Below, one piece after another: positions 19,853 to 29,548 of a stretch of DNA of 64,000 nucleotides (the first letter of the stretch is position 1; each line of letters opens with the position of its first letter). The position numbers were made by a program, and so were the translations under genes. The notes below the pieces were generated by a model. The model had not been told where the DNA came from. It searched no databases and saw only the letters and a list, made by a program, of their open reading frames with translations. This DNA is from Candidatus Rhodoferax odensensis (GTDB lineage: Bacteria; Pseudomonadota; Gammaproteobacteria; Burkholderiales; Burkholderiaceae_C), in NCBI GenBank assembly GCA_016718405.1, contig JADKDJ010000034.1:62001-126000 (forward strand), written 5' to 3'.

Positions 19853-21586
19853 TCACATCAACCCGCGCACATGCACCTTGTCATACGCCGCCAGCAACTT
19901 GCGATGCATCTCGCAGCCCTCCAGCATCAATCCCGGCGCAGGGATGCCCATGAAGCGGTCGGTCTGCATGATCAAGGCATGGGCCTGCTCGACTGTGCCC
20001 GCGCCGTAGAGCTGGCGCAGAGCGTCCAGGTAGGGGCCGGAGTCGCCCATGTCGGCCAGGTTGATCAGGCTCTCGATACAGGCGTACACGCTGCGTCGCT
20101 TCGGGTTGATTTGGTCAAAGTGCTTGACCCACTCGCAACCTTCCAGCGTGGCGGCTTCGTCGCCAATGGCCAGCGCCAGCAAGGTCTTGAGTTCACCTAT
20201 CCGCAAGTCGGCCCAGAAGGAGCCGGGGTCCGCCGCCAGGCCAATCACCGCCGCCACCGGGCGCTGATCCGCCAAGGCCGATTCATTCAGCGTGTCGAGC
20301 AAATCAGCGCACTCCTGGTCGTCCAGATCGGGCAGGTTCAGAATCGCTTCACGAATGCGGTTGCCCACACTGTTGTTCTCGAACTCCAGATCGTCCACCG
20401 GGTAGATCTCCGACATGCCCGGGATCAGCACCCGACAGGCGTAGACGCCGAGGTGCGTGAAGTCGGAGATGTAGATCTCAAAGCCATCCTGGTGTAGCCG
20501 GTCCACCGCCCAGGCGTAGTCTTCAGCGGTGGCGTTGCTGAAGTTCCAGTCGCAAAAAGGGTGATCCGGCACGTCACCCAGAAACTTCCAGTGAACCACG
20601 CCGCTGGAGTCGACAAAATGGATTTCGATGTTGGTGGAGCTGGCGACCTCTTCCAGATCGAAGCCCGGCTTGGGAAAGCCCGCCAGCGCGTCCAGGGCAC
20701 GGCCTTGCAGCAATTCGGTCAAGGCCCGCTCCAAGGCGATCTCGAAACGCGGGTGCGCGCCAAAGCTGGAAAAGCAGCCCTGATCCTCGGGGTGCAGCAA
20801 GGTTACGTTCATCACCGGGTACTGGCCGCCCAGCGAGGCGTCTTTCACCAGGACACCAAAACCCGCCGCGCGCAGGCCTTCGATGCCGGCCAGGATGCGC
20901 GGGTAGCGGGCAATCACTTCCTCGGGCACGTCGGGCAGGCAAATGCCTTCGCTGATGATGCGGAACTTGACGTGCCGCTCGAACAGCTCCGACAGCGCCT
21001 GCGTGCGCGCCTCGGCCTGCGTGTTGCCGGCCGACATGCCGTTGCTCACATACAGGTTGCCAATGATGTTGACCGGGAAGTAGGTGACGGCGCCATCGCG
21101 TTGGCGCGTGTAGGGAATGGCGCAGATGCCGCGCTCGACATTGCCGGAGTTGAATTCGATCAGGTTGCTGGCGTCGATGTTGCCTTCCGGGTTGTAGAAC
21201 TTGTGCAACTCGGGGTTCAGAATGCCCAAGGGCCAACTGCCGTCGGCACCCAGCGCAAACCAGCGCTCCTGCGGGTAGTGCACATGCTTGCGGTTGGCCA
21301 CCTGCGGACCCAGGTAGTAATGGGTCCAGAAATAGTTGGTGGAAAGCCGCTCAAAATACTCACCCAGCGCACTGGCCAGACAGGCCAGGCGCGAACCGCC
21401 CTTGCCGTTGGTGAACAGAATCGGGCAGTCGCGGTCGCGAATGTGCACCGACCACACGCCATCAACCGGATTGAGCCAACTGCGCTCCTCGATGTGAAAA
21501 CCAAGCGCTTGTAACTTGGCTTGCAGGGTGTTGATGGTGGATTCGAGCGAGGCGTCTTTGCCCGGGATGAAGCTTTCGGTATGCAT
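19853..21586 (-). CDS. ycaO: YcaO protein (E. coli YcaO-type)
   Basis: 577 residues from ATG 21586 (MHTESFIPGKDASLE), chosen because E. coli YcaO starts in the same way; ATG 21598 is an alternative. Strongly conserved blocks are SWLNPVDGVWSVHIRD, FTNGKGGSRLACLASALGEYFERLS, NIIGNLYVSNGMSAGNT, SFGAHPRFEIALERALTELLQGR and HLGVYACRVLIPGMS. The ATP-binding E-x-x-E/R residues of YcaO enzymes lie in these blocks. E. coli YcaO is reported to help RimO thiomethylate ribosomal protein S12; other YcaO enzymes activate amide backbones. No RimO gene or precursor peptide is in the window, so the S12-related role is the likeliest. It is followed immediately by ndh. Confidence 0.9.
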   Translation of the reverse strand: MHTESFIPGKDASLESTINTLQAKLQALGFHIEERSWLNPVDGVWSVHIRDRDCPILFTNGKGGSRLACLASALGEYFERLSTNYFWTHYYLGPQVANRKHVHYPQERWFALGADGSWPLGILNPELHKFYNPEGNIDASNLIEFNSGNVERGICAIPYTRQRDGAVTYFPVNIIGNLYVSNGMSAGNTQAEARTQALSELFERHVKFRIISEGICLPDVPEEVIARYPRILAGIEGLRAAGFGVLVKDASLGGQYPVMNVTLLHPEDQGCFSSFGAHPRFEIALERALTELLQGRALDALAGFPKPGFDLEEVASSTNIEIHFVDSSGVVHWKFLGDVPDHPFCDWNFSNATAEDYAWAVDRLHQDGFEIYISDFTHLGVYACRVLIPGMSEIYPVDDLEFENNSVGNRIREAILNLPDLDDQECADLLDTLNESALADQRPVAAVIGLAADPGSFWADLRIGELKTLLALAIGDEAATLEGCEWVKHFDQINPKRRSVYACIESLINLADMGDSGPYLDALRQLYGAGTVEQAHALIMQTDRFMGIPAPGLMLEGCEMHRKLLAAYDKVHVRGLM

Positions 21587-21645
21587 GGCGGGCAGCATAC
21601 TCCACCGCCCCCGACACGGATCAAACAGCCGCAGACACCACCTCT

Positions 21646-22293
21646 ATGCGTTCAAATCGCCAGCAGCCGAGCCCGCCACCAGCGTCTACCCCAGCCAACC
21701 GTTCGCACACGCTTGACGCCGTGCTGGCCGAGGTTCGCGCCTGCCGTCTGTGCGCGCCGCATCTGCCGCTGGGGCCGCGGCCGGTACTGGTGGCGCACCG
21801 CGAAGCCCGCATTCTGGTGGTGGGTCAGGCGCCCGGCACCAAAGTGCACGCTTCGGGTGTACCGTTTGATGACGCCAGCGGCGAGCGCCTGCGCGACTGG
21901 ATGGGCATGGACCGGTCGACCTTTTACGACCCCTTGCGGGTGGTGTTTTTGCCCATGGGTTTTTGTTATCCCGGCCGGGGCACATCCGGCGATTTGCCAC
22001 CGAGGCCCGAGTGCGCCATCGCCTGGCGCGCCAAACTGCTGGCGCAGTTGCCCCGCGTCGAGCTGACCTTGCTGGTCGGGCAGTACGCGCAGGCCTGGCA
22101 CCTGGGGGCCCAACGTCAGTCGACCCTGACCGAAACCGTGCGCTGCTGGCGCGACTACGGCCCACATCAAATACCGCTGCCGCACCCCAGCCCGCGCAAC
22201 AACATCTGGCTTGCACGCAACCCCTGGTTCGAGCAGGAAGTGGTGCCAATGGTGCGTGAACGTATTGAAGCCCTAAACCGCACCGGTTCGTGA
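21646..22293 (+). CDS. uracil-DNA glycosylase superfamily protein
   Basis: 215 residues. The core has ILVVGQAPGTKVHASGVPFDDASG (motif 1 of family 4/5-like glycosylases), then GERLRDWMGM, and IPLPHPSPRNNIWL as the motif 2 equivalent. Cys pairs ACRLCAP and GFCYPGRG resemble the iron-sulfur Cys of family 4 UDGs, but the four-Cys set is not complete, so cluster binding is doubtful. A role in removing damaged bases is inferred. It is convergent with the ABC1 kinase gene and probably monocistronic. Confidence 0.75.
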   Translation: MRSNRQQPSPPPASTPANRSHTLDAVLAEVRACRLCAPHLPLGPRPVLVAHREARILVVGQAPGTKVHASGVPFDDASGERLRDWMGMDRSTFYDPLRVVFLPMGFCYPGRGTSGDLPPRPECAIAWRAKLLAQLPRVELTLLVGQYAQAWHLGAQRQSTLTETVRCWRDYGPHQIPLPHPSPRNNIWLARNPWFEQEVVPMVRERIEALNRTGS

Positions 22294-22323
22294 CCTGACC
22301 CATAGCGCCACCACAACAAGGCT

Positions 22324-23718
22324 CTACCGCTGCCACAACCCTGGGTTCGCCGCGCCGGGGGCACAGCAGGCTTGCGGGTGTTCCTGGTGAATCCAAGGGT
22401 TGCTGGTGCGCACACGGGCGCCCAAGGTGCGCAGCAACTGGGTCAAACCCAGGTGGGCGCGATCAAAATAGGGCATATCGGGCGGCATGCCATGCAGGTG
22501 TTGCAGGGCGCCGCGGTGCTGCGTGGCCGACATGCGCGGCATGGGTGGGAGCTGACTGAAGTCATACACATCCACGGCAAAGGGCAGGCCTTGCCAGGCA
22601 TGGAGGTCGGCCAAAGCAGGCATCAGTTGCGTGCGGAAGTCATGTTCACTCAGCGTCGGTGCGATCAGCCCCAAGCGCAGATAGGCTCGCTGCATCTGCG
22701 CCGCGTCGCGGGGTTGGCGCAATTGGGCCGACCACGCCGTACCTAGGGCGTCACAAAAGTCAGCGCTGAGCGAGCGTGTGCAGCCAAAGTCGAGCAGACC
22801 CAATCGCCCGTCCGGCATGAACAGGTAATTGCCAGGGTGGGGGTCGGCCTGCAGGCGACGCAAGTCAAACAGGCAGCGCATGAACAAGTCGAACAGCAAC
22901 TGGCCAAAGTGATTGCGTTCGGCCTGGCTCGGTCGCGTTTGCAGCCATTCGTTCAGGTGCAGACCGGTCAGGCGCTGCATCGTGAGCACGCGTCGACTGG
23001 TCAAGTGCGGCACCGGTTGCGGCACAACCCAGTCGGTACGCGTCAGGTGCTGGCCAAACCAGACCAGTTGTTCGGCCTCATGCAGGTAGTCCAGTTCCTC
23101 GGCCAACTTGCGCTCGATGTCAGCCATCACTGGCGCCACGATGTCGGCCTTGGGCAGCGTGTACGTGCGCAGATTGATGGCGCCGAGCAAGGTGCGCAAC
23201 AGCGCCAAGTCGCTGCCGATGGAGGCCGCCATGCCGGGGTACTGCAACTTCACTGCCACGGCCTGGCCGTCGGCCAGTGTCGCGGCATGCACCTGACCCA
23301 GGCTGGCCGCCGCAAAGGCCAGTGACTCAAAGGTCTGGAACAAGCTATCGGGACCGGCGCCGAACTCCTGGCGCAGCAGTTTGATGACCAAGGCGCGGTT
23401 CAACGGCGTGACCTGGTAGTGCGCCTTGGCCAATTCGCAGCGTATGCCCTCGGGCAGAAAACCCAGCTCCATGCTCAGCAACTGTGAGGCCTTGAGAGCA
23501 GTGCCTTTGAGTTGATTCAAAGCGGCAAACAGGATCCGGCCCAGCTCGGCCTCGTGTTCGACCTTGGCTTGCGCTGCCTGTTCGTCGGGTCGGGTCAGCC
23601 CCTGCGCCTTGTGGCTTAGGTGTGACAGCCCGACCCGCGCCACGGCCATGCCAGCAATGGCACCGCGCGAGAGCTTTCCAGAGCTGGGCGAGCGCGTGGC
23701 CTTCACAGGTTTGGCCAT
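22324..23718 (-). CDS. ABC1/AarF/UbiB family atypical kinase
   Basis: 464 residues from ATG 23718. The frame extends to 24048 only as a shadow of the upstream gene. Family marks are LKGTALKASQLLS (a KxGQ-like motif with Ser in place of Gly), the Ala-rich AAASLGQVHAA loop, VAVKLQYPG lysine, LQADPHPGNYLF and LLDFGCTR. UbiB-type proteins support ubiquinone synthesis or lipid and quinone handling. This one lacks the usual ubiquinone-gene neighbours and a C-terminal membrane anchor, so a generic family label is safer. It overlaps the preceding membrane-protein gene by 16 bp. Confidence 0.85.
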   Translation of the reverse strand: MAKPVKATRSPSSGKLSRGAIAGMAVARVGLSHLSHKAQGLTRPDEQAAQAKVEHEAELGRILFAALNQLKGTALKASQLLSMELGFLPEGIRCELAKAHYQVTPLNRALVIKLLRQEFGAGPDSLFQTFESLAFAAASLGQVHAATLADGQAVAVKLQYPGMAASIGSDLALLRTLLGAINLRTYTLPKADIVAPVMADIERKLAEELDYLHEAEQLVWFGQHLTRTDWVVPQPVPHLTSRRVLTMQRLTGLHLNEWLQTRPSQAERNHFGQLLFDLFMRCLFDLRRLQADPHPGNYLFMPDGRLGLLDFGCTRSLSADFCDALGTAWSAQLRQPRDAAQMQRAYLRLGLIAPTLSEHDFRTQLMPALADLHAWQGLPFAVDVYDFSQLPPMPRMSATQHRGALQHLHGMPPDMPYFDRAHLGLTQLLRTLGARVRTSNPWIHQEHPQACCAPGAANPGLWQR

Positions 23719-24143
23719 ACCTGCACCAGCCCTGACAAGTGAACCAGGCCGTAGCCCAGACAGATCGCCGAACTCCACCACCAAAACGGGGTCGCCTGAG
23801 TAGGGGCCCACCACCACAGCGGGACCACCGCCAAGCCGCGCAACAGGTAGACCGCAGTGATCGTTGACAAACCGAGTTTGAGCCAGGGGAGGCGCGCCGG
23901 GTTGACCATCCAACCCGCCGCCGCCAAGGCATAAGCGCTCCAGACAAACAACACCGCAGCGATACCGGCCGTCACCAGCGTGGGCAGCCACCGGCCCGCT
24001 TCGGCCATGCGCGCCATCTCTTCGCCGGCGCCAAAGAAGCGGTACCACGGGCCGCCTTTGACGATGATGGCCAGGTGCAACGAGGCCGCCAAAGCGCTGA
24101 GCAGCGCGCCCAGCAGCAGCCAGGGGTTGGGTGCGGCGTTCAT
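23703..24143 (-). CDS. small four-helix membrane protein, unknown function
   Basis: 146 residues with four clear membrane helices (LLLGALLSALAASLHLAIIV, LVTAGIAAVLFVWSAYALAA, WLKLGLSTITAVYLLRGLA, WWSSAICLGYGLVHLSGL). No family was recognised. It overlaps the TetR gene upstream by 4 bp (ATGA) and the ABC1 kinase downstream by 16 bp, so the three genes form one operon. Confidence 0.75.
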   Translation of the reverse strand: MNAAPNPWLLLGALLSALAASLHLAIIVKGGPWYRFFGAGEEMARMAEAGRWLPTLVTAGIAAVLFVWSAYALAAAGWMVNPARLPWLKLGLSTITAVYLLRGLAVVPLWWWAPTQATPFWWWSSAICLGYGLVHLSGLVQVWPNL

Positions 24144-24874
24144 CGCTGCGCTGCCTTGAGACCGCGGCGAGCCAGTTGCAGCAGGTCCGTCAGTGCGGTA
24201 CCGTTGTGCATCAAGCGCGCCAGTTGGCTGCGCAGCACAAACCCACCCAACTCCAGTAGTTTGTCAACCAGCCCGCTGCGCAAAGACAGCACCAACACCC
24301 CCACGCTCAGATCAACCATTTGCGTGGTGTCGTTGAAACCATCGGACTCGTCACGCAACCAATAGGCGACAACGCCGTACACGTAGTCGGCCAAGAGCGC
24401 ACTCAGACTCGACTTGAAGCCGCAGGGCGGGATCTCACCCGAAGCCTGTGCCTGGTCCAGCATCTGAAGGAAGGCCTGCTGGAGCGCAGGCTTGCCAGGC
24501 ATGTCGTGCGCCAGCATCAGTAGCGGCGCACGTTCCACGAGTTGGCGAGCCATGGCCACGAACTCGCGGTCCGCGAGCAAGACTTCCAGAAAGCTGTCGA
24601 TCAGCAACTGCGCATGCTCCTGCAGCGTGAAGTCGTCCCAACCGTTGGCTTGCTGAGACAGCGCCAGGGCGTCGGAGACGGCCTGCTCGAAGTAACCCAC
24701 CACCAACTTCTCCTTGCTGGGGAAGTACTTGTAGATCGTGGCATCGCCCAAATTGGCGGCGCGCGCGATCTGTTTCATGGTGGTGGCCTCGAAGCCGTGC
24801 TGGGTCATCAGCTCTACCGCAGCGGCGATGATGGCGCGTTGGTTGTTGGCTTGCTGGGTTTTTGAGACACGCAT
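24140..24874 (-). CDS. TetR family transcriptional regulator
   Basis: 244 residues from ATG 24874 (MRVSKTQQ). The helix-turn-helix is AIIAAAVELMTQHGFEATTMKQIARAANLGDATIYKYFPSKEKL, near residues 15-60. The C-terminal ligand domain is not diagnostic. It leads an operon with a membrane protein and an ABC1 kinase and faces away from phaC. Autoregulation, and possibly control of phaC, is plausible. An AT-rich upstream stretch contains a short palindrome that could be its operator. Confidence 0.85.
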   Translation of the reverse strand: MRVSKTQQANNQRAIIAAAVELMTQHGFEATTMKQIARAANLGDATIYKYFPSKEKLVVGYFEQAVSDALALSQQANGWDDFTLQEHAQLLIDSFLEVLLADREFVAMARQLVERAPLLMLAHDMPGKPALQQAFLQMLDQAQASGEIPPCGFKSSLSALLADYVYGVVAYWLRDESDGFNDTTQMVDLSVGVLVLSLRSGLVDKLLELGGFVLRSQLARLMHNGTALTDLLQLARRGLKAAQR

Positions 24875-24915
24875 TTTGTATATCAACTATTGTTTAATGA
24901 ACTATATATGGCATC

Positions 24916-24931
24916 TATTGGATAGTCAATA
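24916..24931. promoter_or_regulatory. candidate TetR operator palindrome
   Basis: TATTG-GATAGT-CAATA is a perfect 5-bp inverted repeat with a 6-bp centre. It lies in an unusually AT-rich part of the 222-bp gap between tetR and phaC. TetR-family operators are often palindromes beside their own gene, but the match is short and could be chance. Confidence 0.3.
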
Positions 24932-25096
24932 CGTTTAACTACATCGATGCAATCCACCACTGCATCCGACGCGGCTGGCGATGTAAGGTCTATTGATGCC
25001 CCTCAAGGCTGTGTCCCGCATCCCGGATTAGCCTAATCACTTAACCCTGGTGTGGCCGATGCGCTTGCTGGCGGCACCCAACTTGAGCCCCGAGTC

Positions 25097-26869
25097 ATGA
25101 CCCAACGAAAAAACCAAACCGCGCGCCGCACAAATGGTCCTCAAGCCGTCGAAACGCCAACACAGCGCCTTGACCGTCTAACCCATGCAGCCGCTGCCCC
25201 ATTGACCGGCGGCCTGTCGCCAGTGTCCCTGGGCCTGGCGCTGGCCGACTGGGCCTGGCACCTGGGCGTCTCGCCGGGACGACAACTCGAACTGGCGGCG
25301 CTGGCCACCCAGTTGACGAGAGACGCCTTGCAAGCGCCAACGGGCGACGCCAGCGACGCCGGCCCCGCCGATGACGACCCGCGCTTTCGGCACGAGGCAT
25401 GGGCGCAATGGCCCTTCAGCCAGATTCGCAACGGCTTTCGCAACACCGAGGCGTTCTGGCAGGAGGCCACCCGCGTGCCGGGCATGACGGCCCACCACGC
25501 CGACATGACGCGCTTCTTTGCCAAACAGTGGCTGGGCATGATGGGCCCTGCCAACTGGCTGGCAACCAACCCGGTGGTGCTGCGCGATGTCGCCGAATCA
25601 AAGGGCGCGCACCTTGTCAAAGGCTTGCAGAACTGGCTGCACGATGCGTCGGGCCTGCAAACACCCGAGGACCAGGCGCAGGCGCAGCGTTTCGTGGTCG
25701 GGCGCGATGTCGCGGTGACGCCTGGCAAAGTCGTGTTTCGCAACCGCCTGATCGAGCTGATCCGTTACGACGCCCAAACCGACAAGGTGCATCCCGAGCC
25801 GGTGCTGATCGTGCCGTCGTGGATCATGAAGTTCTACATCCTGGACCTGTCGCCGCACAACTCGATGGTGAGTTACCTGGTGGCACAAGGCCACACCGTC
25901 TACATGCTGTCGTGGCGCAACCCCGATGCCTCTGACCGCGACCTGACCATGGATGACTATCTGCGCCTGGGCGTGCTTGACGCGCTGCGCGCAGTGGGTA
26001 CGCTCAGCGGCCAGCGCCAGCCGGTACACGCCATGGGCTACTGCCTGGGTGGCACGCTGCTGGCCATCGCCGCAGCGGCGCTGGCGCGCGCCGGCGGCAT
26101 ATCCGGTTCACAGGATCTGCCCCCACTCAAGAGTCTGACCTTGCTGGCCGCGCAAACCGACTTCTCCGAGCCAGGAGAACTGGGCCTGTTCATCGACGAG
26201 AGCCAGGTCGGCTTTCTGGACAACATCACGCGCGGCAAGGGTTTCCTTACCGGTGAGCAGATGGCGGGCTCGTTCCAGTTCCTGCACTCGCGCGACCTGG
26301 TCTGGACCCGGCGCATGCGTGAATACCTGATGGGTGAGCGCGAGCAGGCCAACGACCTGATGGCCTGGAACGCGGACACCACGCGCATGCCAGCACGCAT
26401 GCACCACGAGTACCTGATCTCCCTCTACCTGCACAACGCGTTGGCCACCAGTTCCTACCGGGTCGAAGGACAGGCAGTATCTCTGGGCGACATTCGCGTG
26501 CCGGTGTTCATGGTCGGCACCCAGCGTGACCATATCTCACCCTGGCCGTCGGTCTACAAGCTGCATCACCTGTGTGACGCCGAGATCACCTTTGTGCTCA
26601 CCAGCGGCGGCCACAATGCCGGCATCATCTCTGAGCCTGGCCATGCCCACCGCAGCTACCAGATCGACACCCGCCCCGCTCACGGAACCTGGGTCGAGCA
26701 CGAGCAATGGGCGGCGCAAACGCCACAGCGCGAGGGCTCCTGGTGGCCCGCATGGCACCAGTGGTTGGCGCGCCACTCGGGGCGCAAACACGTCGCTCCA
26801 AAACTGCCAGCCAAGGCCGTTCTGGACGATGCGCCGGGCCGCTACGTGATGCAACGATACCGGGACTAG
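25097..26869 (+). CDS. phaC: poly(3-hydroxyalkanoate) synthase, class I (PhaC)
   Basis: 590 residues from ATG 25097; a GTG at 25052 is in frame. The alpha/beta-hydrolase core has the lipase-like box GYCLGG with the catalytic Cys, the Asp in GTQRDHISPW and the His in SGGHNAGII, the full triad of PhaC. PVLIVPSWIMKFYILDL and WRNPDASDRDLTMDDY are typical. It polymerises hydroxyacyl-CoA into storage polyester on granules. No phaA, phaB or phasin gene is adjacent, so this may be a secondary synthase outside the main pha cluster. Confidence 0.92.
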   Translation: MTQRKNQTARRTNGPQAVETPTQRLDRLTHAAAAPLTGGLSPVSLGLALADWAWHLGVSPGRQLELAALATQLTRDALQAPTGDASDAGPADDDPRFRHEAWAQWPFSQIRNGFRNTEAFWQEATRVPGMTAHHADMTRFFAKQWLGMMGPANWLATNPVVLRDVAESKGAHLVKGLQNWLHDASGLQTPEDQAQAQRFVVGRDVAVTPGKVVFRNRLIELIRYDAQTDKVHPEPVLIVPSWIMKFYILDLSPHNSMVSYLVAQGHTVYMLSWRNPDASDRDLTMDDYLRLGVLDALRAVGTLSGQRQPVHAMGYCLGGTLLAIAAAALARAGGISGSQDLPPLKSLTLLAAQTDFSEPGELGLFIDESQVGFLDNITRGKGFLTGEQMAGSFQFLHSRDLVWTRRMREYLMGEREQANDLMAWNADTTRMPARMHHEYLISLYLHNALATSSYRVEGQAVSLGDIRVPVFMVGTQRDHISPWPSVYKLHHLCDAEITFVLTSGGHNAGIISEPGHAHRSYQIDTRPAHGTWVEHEQWAAQTPQREGSWWPAWHQWLARHSGRKHVAPKLPAKAVLDDAPGRYVMQRYRD

Positions 26870-26973
26870 TTCGGCTCGCCTTCACGCAGTCTTCACACCA
26901 TCTGCACAGGCTGCATCGGCACTTCACGGCAGGCTTTCATACTGCGCCGGGTCATCAACCTGGAGTCCTGCCC

Positions 26974-28335
26974 ATGAAACTCAAACTCTTTTCCATTGCC
27001 ATCGTGCTGGCGCTGCTGCTGGGCGCGTTGTCGCAAGTCAGCGACCTGGTGCAAGACCGGCAGACGCACCGCCAGATTGCCGTTCAAAGCGTGGCGCAAA
27101 GTCTGGCCGGCGCGCAGACCCTGCTGGGCCCTTTGCTGCATGCCAGTTGCAGCGAGGAGTGGGACACCGTGGTGGGCAAACAGACGCATACCGAACGGCG
27201 TGAATGGCAACTGGTGGCCGCGCCCAGCACGCTGCAGATCCTGGGCAACACCACGCTGCAAGAGCGCGCGCGTGGTTTGCACGCCACCCAAGTATTCAAC
27301 CTCAACGCCAAGCTCATGGCGCAGTGGGCCACGCTGGACGCGCTCAAACCGGTGGCCACCCACGCGAACGCGCGCCTGCGCTGTTCGAAGCCGGTGCTCA
27401 TGCTGGCGGTGTCCGACGCACGCGGCATTCGCCATGCCAAGGTGCAAATAGCCAACGACAGCCTGCCGCTGCAACCCGGCACCGGGCACAGCGCCTACCC
27501 TCGCGGTGTGCACGCCGAGCTGGGCGCTTCCTTGCGCGTCGATGCACCCTTGCAAGTTGAACTGGCGCTGGAGCTGATGGGCACCGAACAGCTGAACTTT
27601 GTGCCGGTCGGCGGTGACACCCAGGTGCAACTGACGTCGAACTGGGCCGACCCCAGTTTTGGCGGGCAATTTCTGCCCAGCGAACGCAAGGTCAGCGCGC
27701 AGGGCTTCGATGCCACCTGGCGCGTCAGCGCCCTGGCCAGCACCGCCCAGCAAGACGTGGTGCAAAACAAGCGGGTGTGCGGTGTGTCGCAGGACGTGGC
27801 GGCCACGCCCACCCAGGCACAGGGCTGCGCCGAAGCCTTTGGCGTGACCTTCATCGACCCCGGCAACACCTACGCTTTGAGCGACCGCGCCACCAAGTAC
27901 GGTCTGCTGTTCATCGGATTGACATTTCTAGCAGTCGGCCTGTTCGAATTCATGAAGGCGTTACGGGTGCACCCCATCCAATACCTGCTTGTCGGCGCCG
28001 CAATGAGCATGTTCTTCCTGTTGCTGGTCAGCCTGTCCGAACACCTGTCGTTCGAGCTTGCCTACGCGGTGGCGGCGTCAAGCTGCGTGCTGCTGCTGAG
28101 CTACTACGCAGGCCACATGCTGCAAGGCTTCTCGCGCGGCATTCCGTTTGGCGCTGGCATTGCGTTGCTGTACGGCATGTTGTTCGTGCTGCTGAAAATC
28201 GAGCAGACCGCACTGCTGGTTGGCGCCGTGGCCCTGTTCGCGGTGCTGGCCGCCGTCATGGCCCTGACGCGCCGGGTGGACTGGTACGCGCAACTGCAAG
28301 CCATGCAGCGCCGCGGCGCGAGCGCGGCAGATTGA
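26974..28335 (+). CDS. creD: inner-membrane protein CreD
   Basis: 453 residues from ATG 26974. A membrane anchor (IAIVLALLLGALSQVSDLV) is followed by a long periplasmic domain (FNLNAKLMAQWATLDALKP, GTEQLNFVPVGGDTQVQL) and a C-terminal bundle of five to six helices containing TKYGLLFIGLTFLAVGLFEFMKAL and HPIQYLLVGAAMSMFFLLLVSLSEH, the CreD signature. CreD affects colicin tolerance and envelope integrity and belongs to the CreBC regulon in enterics. No creBC genes are nearby. Confidence 0.9.
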   Translation: MKLKLFSIAIVLALLLGALSQVSDLVQDRQTHRQIAVQSVAQSLAGAQTLLGPLLHASCSEEWDTVVGKQTHTERREWQLVAAPSTLQILGNTTLQERARGLHATQVFNLNAKLMAQWATLDALKPVATHANARLRCSKPVLMLAVSDARGIRHAKVQIANDSLPLQPGTGHSAYPRGVHAELGASLRVDAPLQVELALELMGTEQLNFVPVGGDTQVQLTSNWADPSFGGQFLPSERKVSAQGFDATWRVSALASTAQQDVVQNKRVCGVSQDVAATPTQAQGCAEAFGVTFIDPGNTYALSDRATKYGLLFIGLTFLAVGLFEFMKALRVHPIQYLLVGAAMSMFFLLLVSLSEHLSFELAYAVAASSCVLLLSYYAGHMLQGFSRGIPFGAGIALLYGMLFVLLKIEQTALLVGAVALFAVLAAVMALTRRVDWYAQLQAMQRRGASAAD

Positions 28336-28423
28336 GCCACCCCGCCGCGTGCCAGCGTGGCCACCCGGCTAAGCTGGTTGGCCAGCAGGTATGCTCACGG
28401 GCTGATTCACTCCAACCAGCTCC

Positions 28424-29425
28424 ATGACCCCTATAGCCATACCCCGCCTGCGTCGACTAACCCTTTTCGCCTGGCTGACGCTGACAAGTGCCGCGCAATG
28501 CGCCAGCGCTCATGAGTACACCAGCCTGATCCGCGCCAAGAAGTTCGTCGAAGTCGAACGCGCCACCCAGATCAAGCTGGGTGCCGAGCCGAACAACGCC
28601 GACGCCCTGGTCGCCCGCGTTGACCTGATCCTGTCACAAGCCCAAGAGGCCCGTTACGACGAAGCCGTGGCGCTGGCCGAGCAGTGCATCGCGGCGCACG
28701 CTCAGCATTCCGAATGCCACGAGGCGCTGGGCAATGCACTGGGTACCAAGGCCATGACCAACGGAATCCTGTCCGCCATCGGTTACGCGACCAGGATTCG
28801 CGATGCATTCAAGAAGGCCGTCGCGCTGGATGCCAACAATCTGGACGCCCGGTTCTCCCTGCTGCAGTACTACCAGCAAGCGCCAGGTATTGTGGGCGGG
28901 GGCAAGGACCACGCGCAGGAACTGGTGGCTCAGACCGGCAAGCTCCATGCCGAGGCCGCCAAACTGATGCAGGCGCGGCTGGATCTGGCCGATGGCGCCT
29001 ACGCCAAGGCCGAGGCGGCAGCGCTGGCCGCATCGACCCTGGCTTCGCCAAGCGTGCTTGACAATCAAAAGGCACTGCTGATTGGCCTAGGCAGCAAGTA
29101 TGTGCAGGACAAAAAGTACGCTGATGGTCAACGCGTTGTCGAGGCCCTGGCCGGCCGCTTCCCCGACAGCGAATGGGGCCCCTACGGCCTTGCACGCACC
29201 ATGCAAGAGCAAGGCAAGGCGCGTGACGCTGTCGCTTTGTTCGAAAAGGCGCTGACGATCGAAGCCGGTGCCCACATTCACTACCGCTTGGCCCAATGCT
29301 GGCAGGTCCTGGGTGACAAAGGCAAGGCAGTGGCGAGCTACGAAAAAGCGCTGGAGTTCAAACCGGTGCTCAACAAGAAGCAACGCTCCGACGCGTTGGA
29401 CCAGCTCAAAAGTCTGAAAGGTTGA
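28424..29425 (+). CDS. exported TPR-repeat protein
   Basis: 333 residues with a signal peptide ending near CASA-HEY, followed by helix pairs of the TPR type: AQHSECHEALGNALG, NNLDARFSLLQYYQQAPGIVGGGKDHA and AGAHIHYRLAQCWQVLGDKGKAVASYEKALEF. The QAPGIVGGG turn occurs in a set of periplasmic TPR proteins of unknown role. It is probably a periplasmic scaffold. It lies alone between creD and the sensor kinase. Confidence 0.75.
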   Translation: MTPIAIPRLRRLTLFAWLTLTSAAQCASAHEYTSLIRAKKFVEVERATQIKLGAEPNNADALVARVDLILSQAQEARYDEAVALAEQCIAAHAQHSECHEALGNALGTKAMTNGILSAIGYATRIRDAFKKAVALDANNLDARFSLLQYYQQAPGIVGGGKDHAQELVAQTGKLHAEAAKLMQARLDLADGAYAKAEAAALAASTLASPSVLDNQKALLIGLGSKYVQDKKYADGQRVVEALAGRFPDSEWGPYGLARTMQEQGKARDAVALFEKALTIEAGAHIHYRLAQCWQVLGDKGKAVASYEKALEFKPVLNKKQRSDALDQLKSLKG

Positions 29426-29548
29426 GCCTCGCCGGTGCGGCCATTCAACATGGCTGCGCGCCGCCGTTCATACCCTTCAAACCGTGGTCCATCCCAAGCG
29501 CCGCTGCGTCGGCTTGACCCTGTCTGAGCGGCCCGCTATGGTCTGCAC

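Noticed and set aside
18466..19953. 495-codon open frame opposite ndh
   Set aside because: A shadow of ndh; the only meaningful part in this region is the separate permease remnant at 18396-18488, which lies upstream in another frame.
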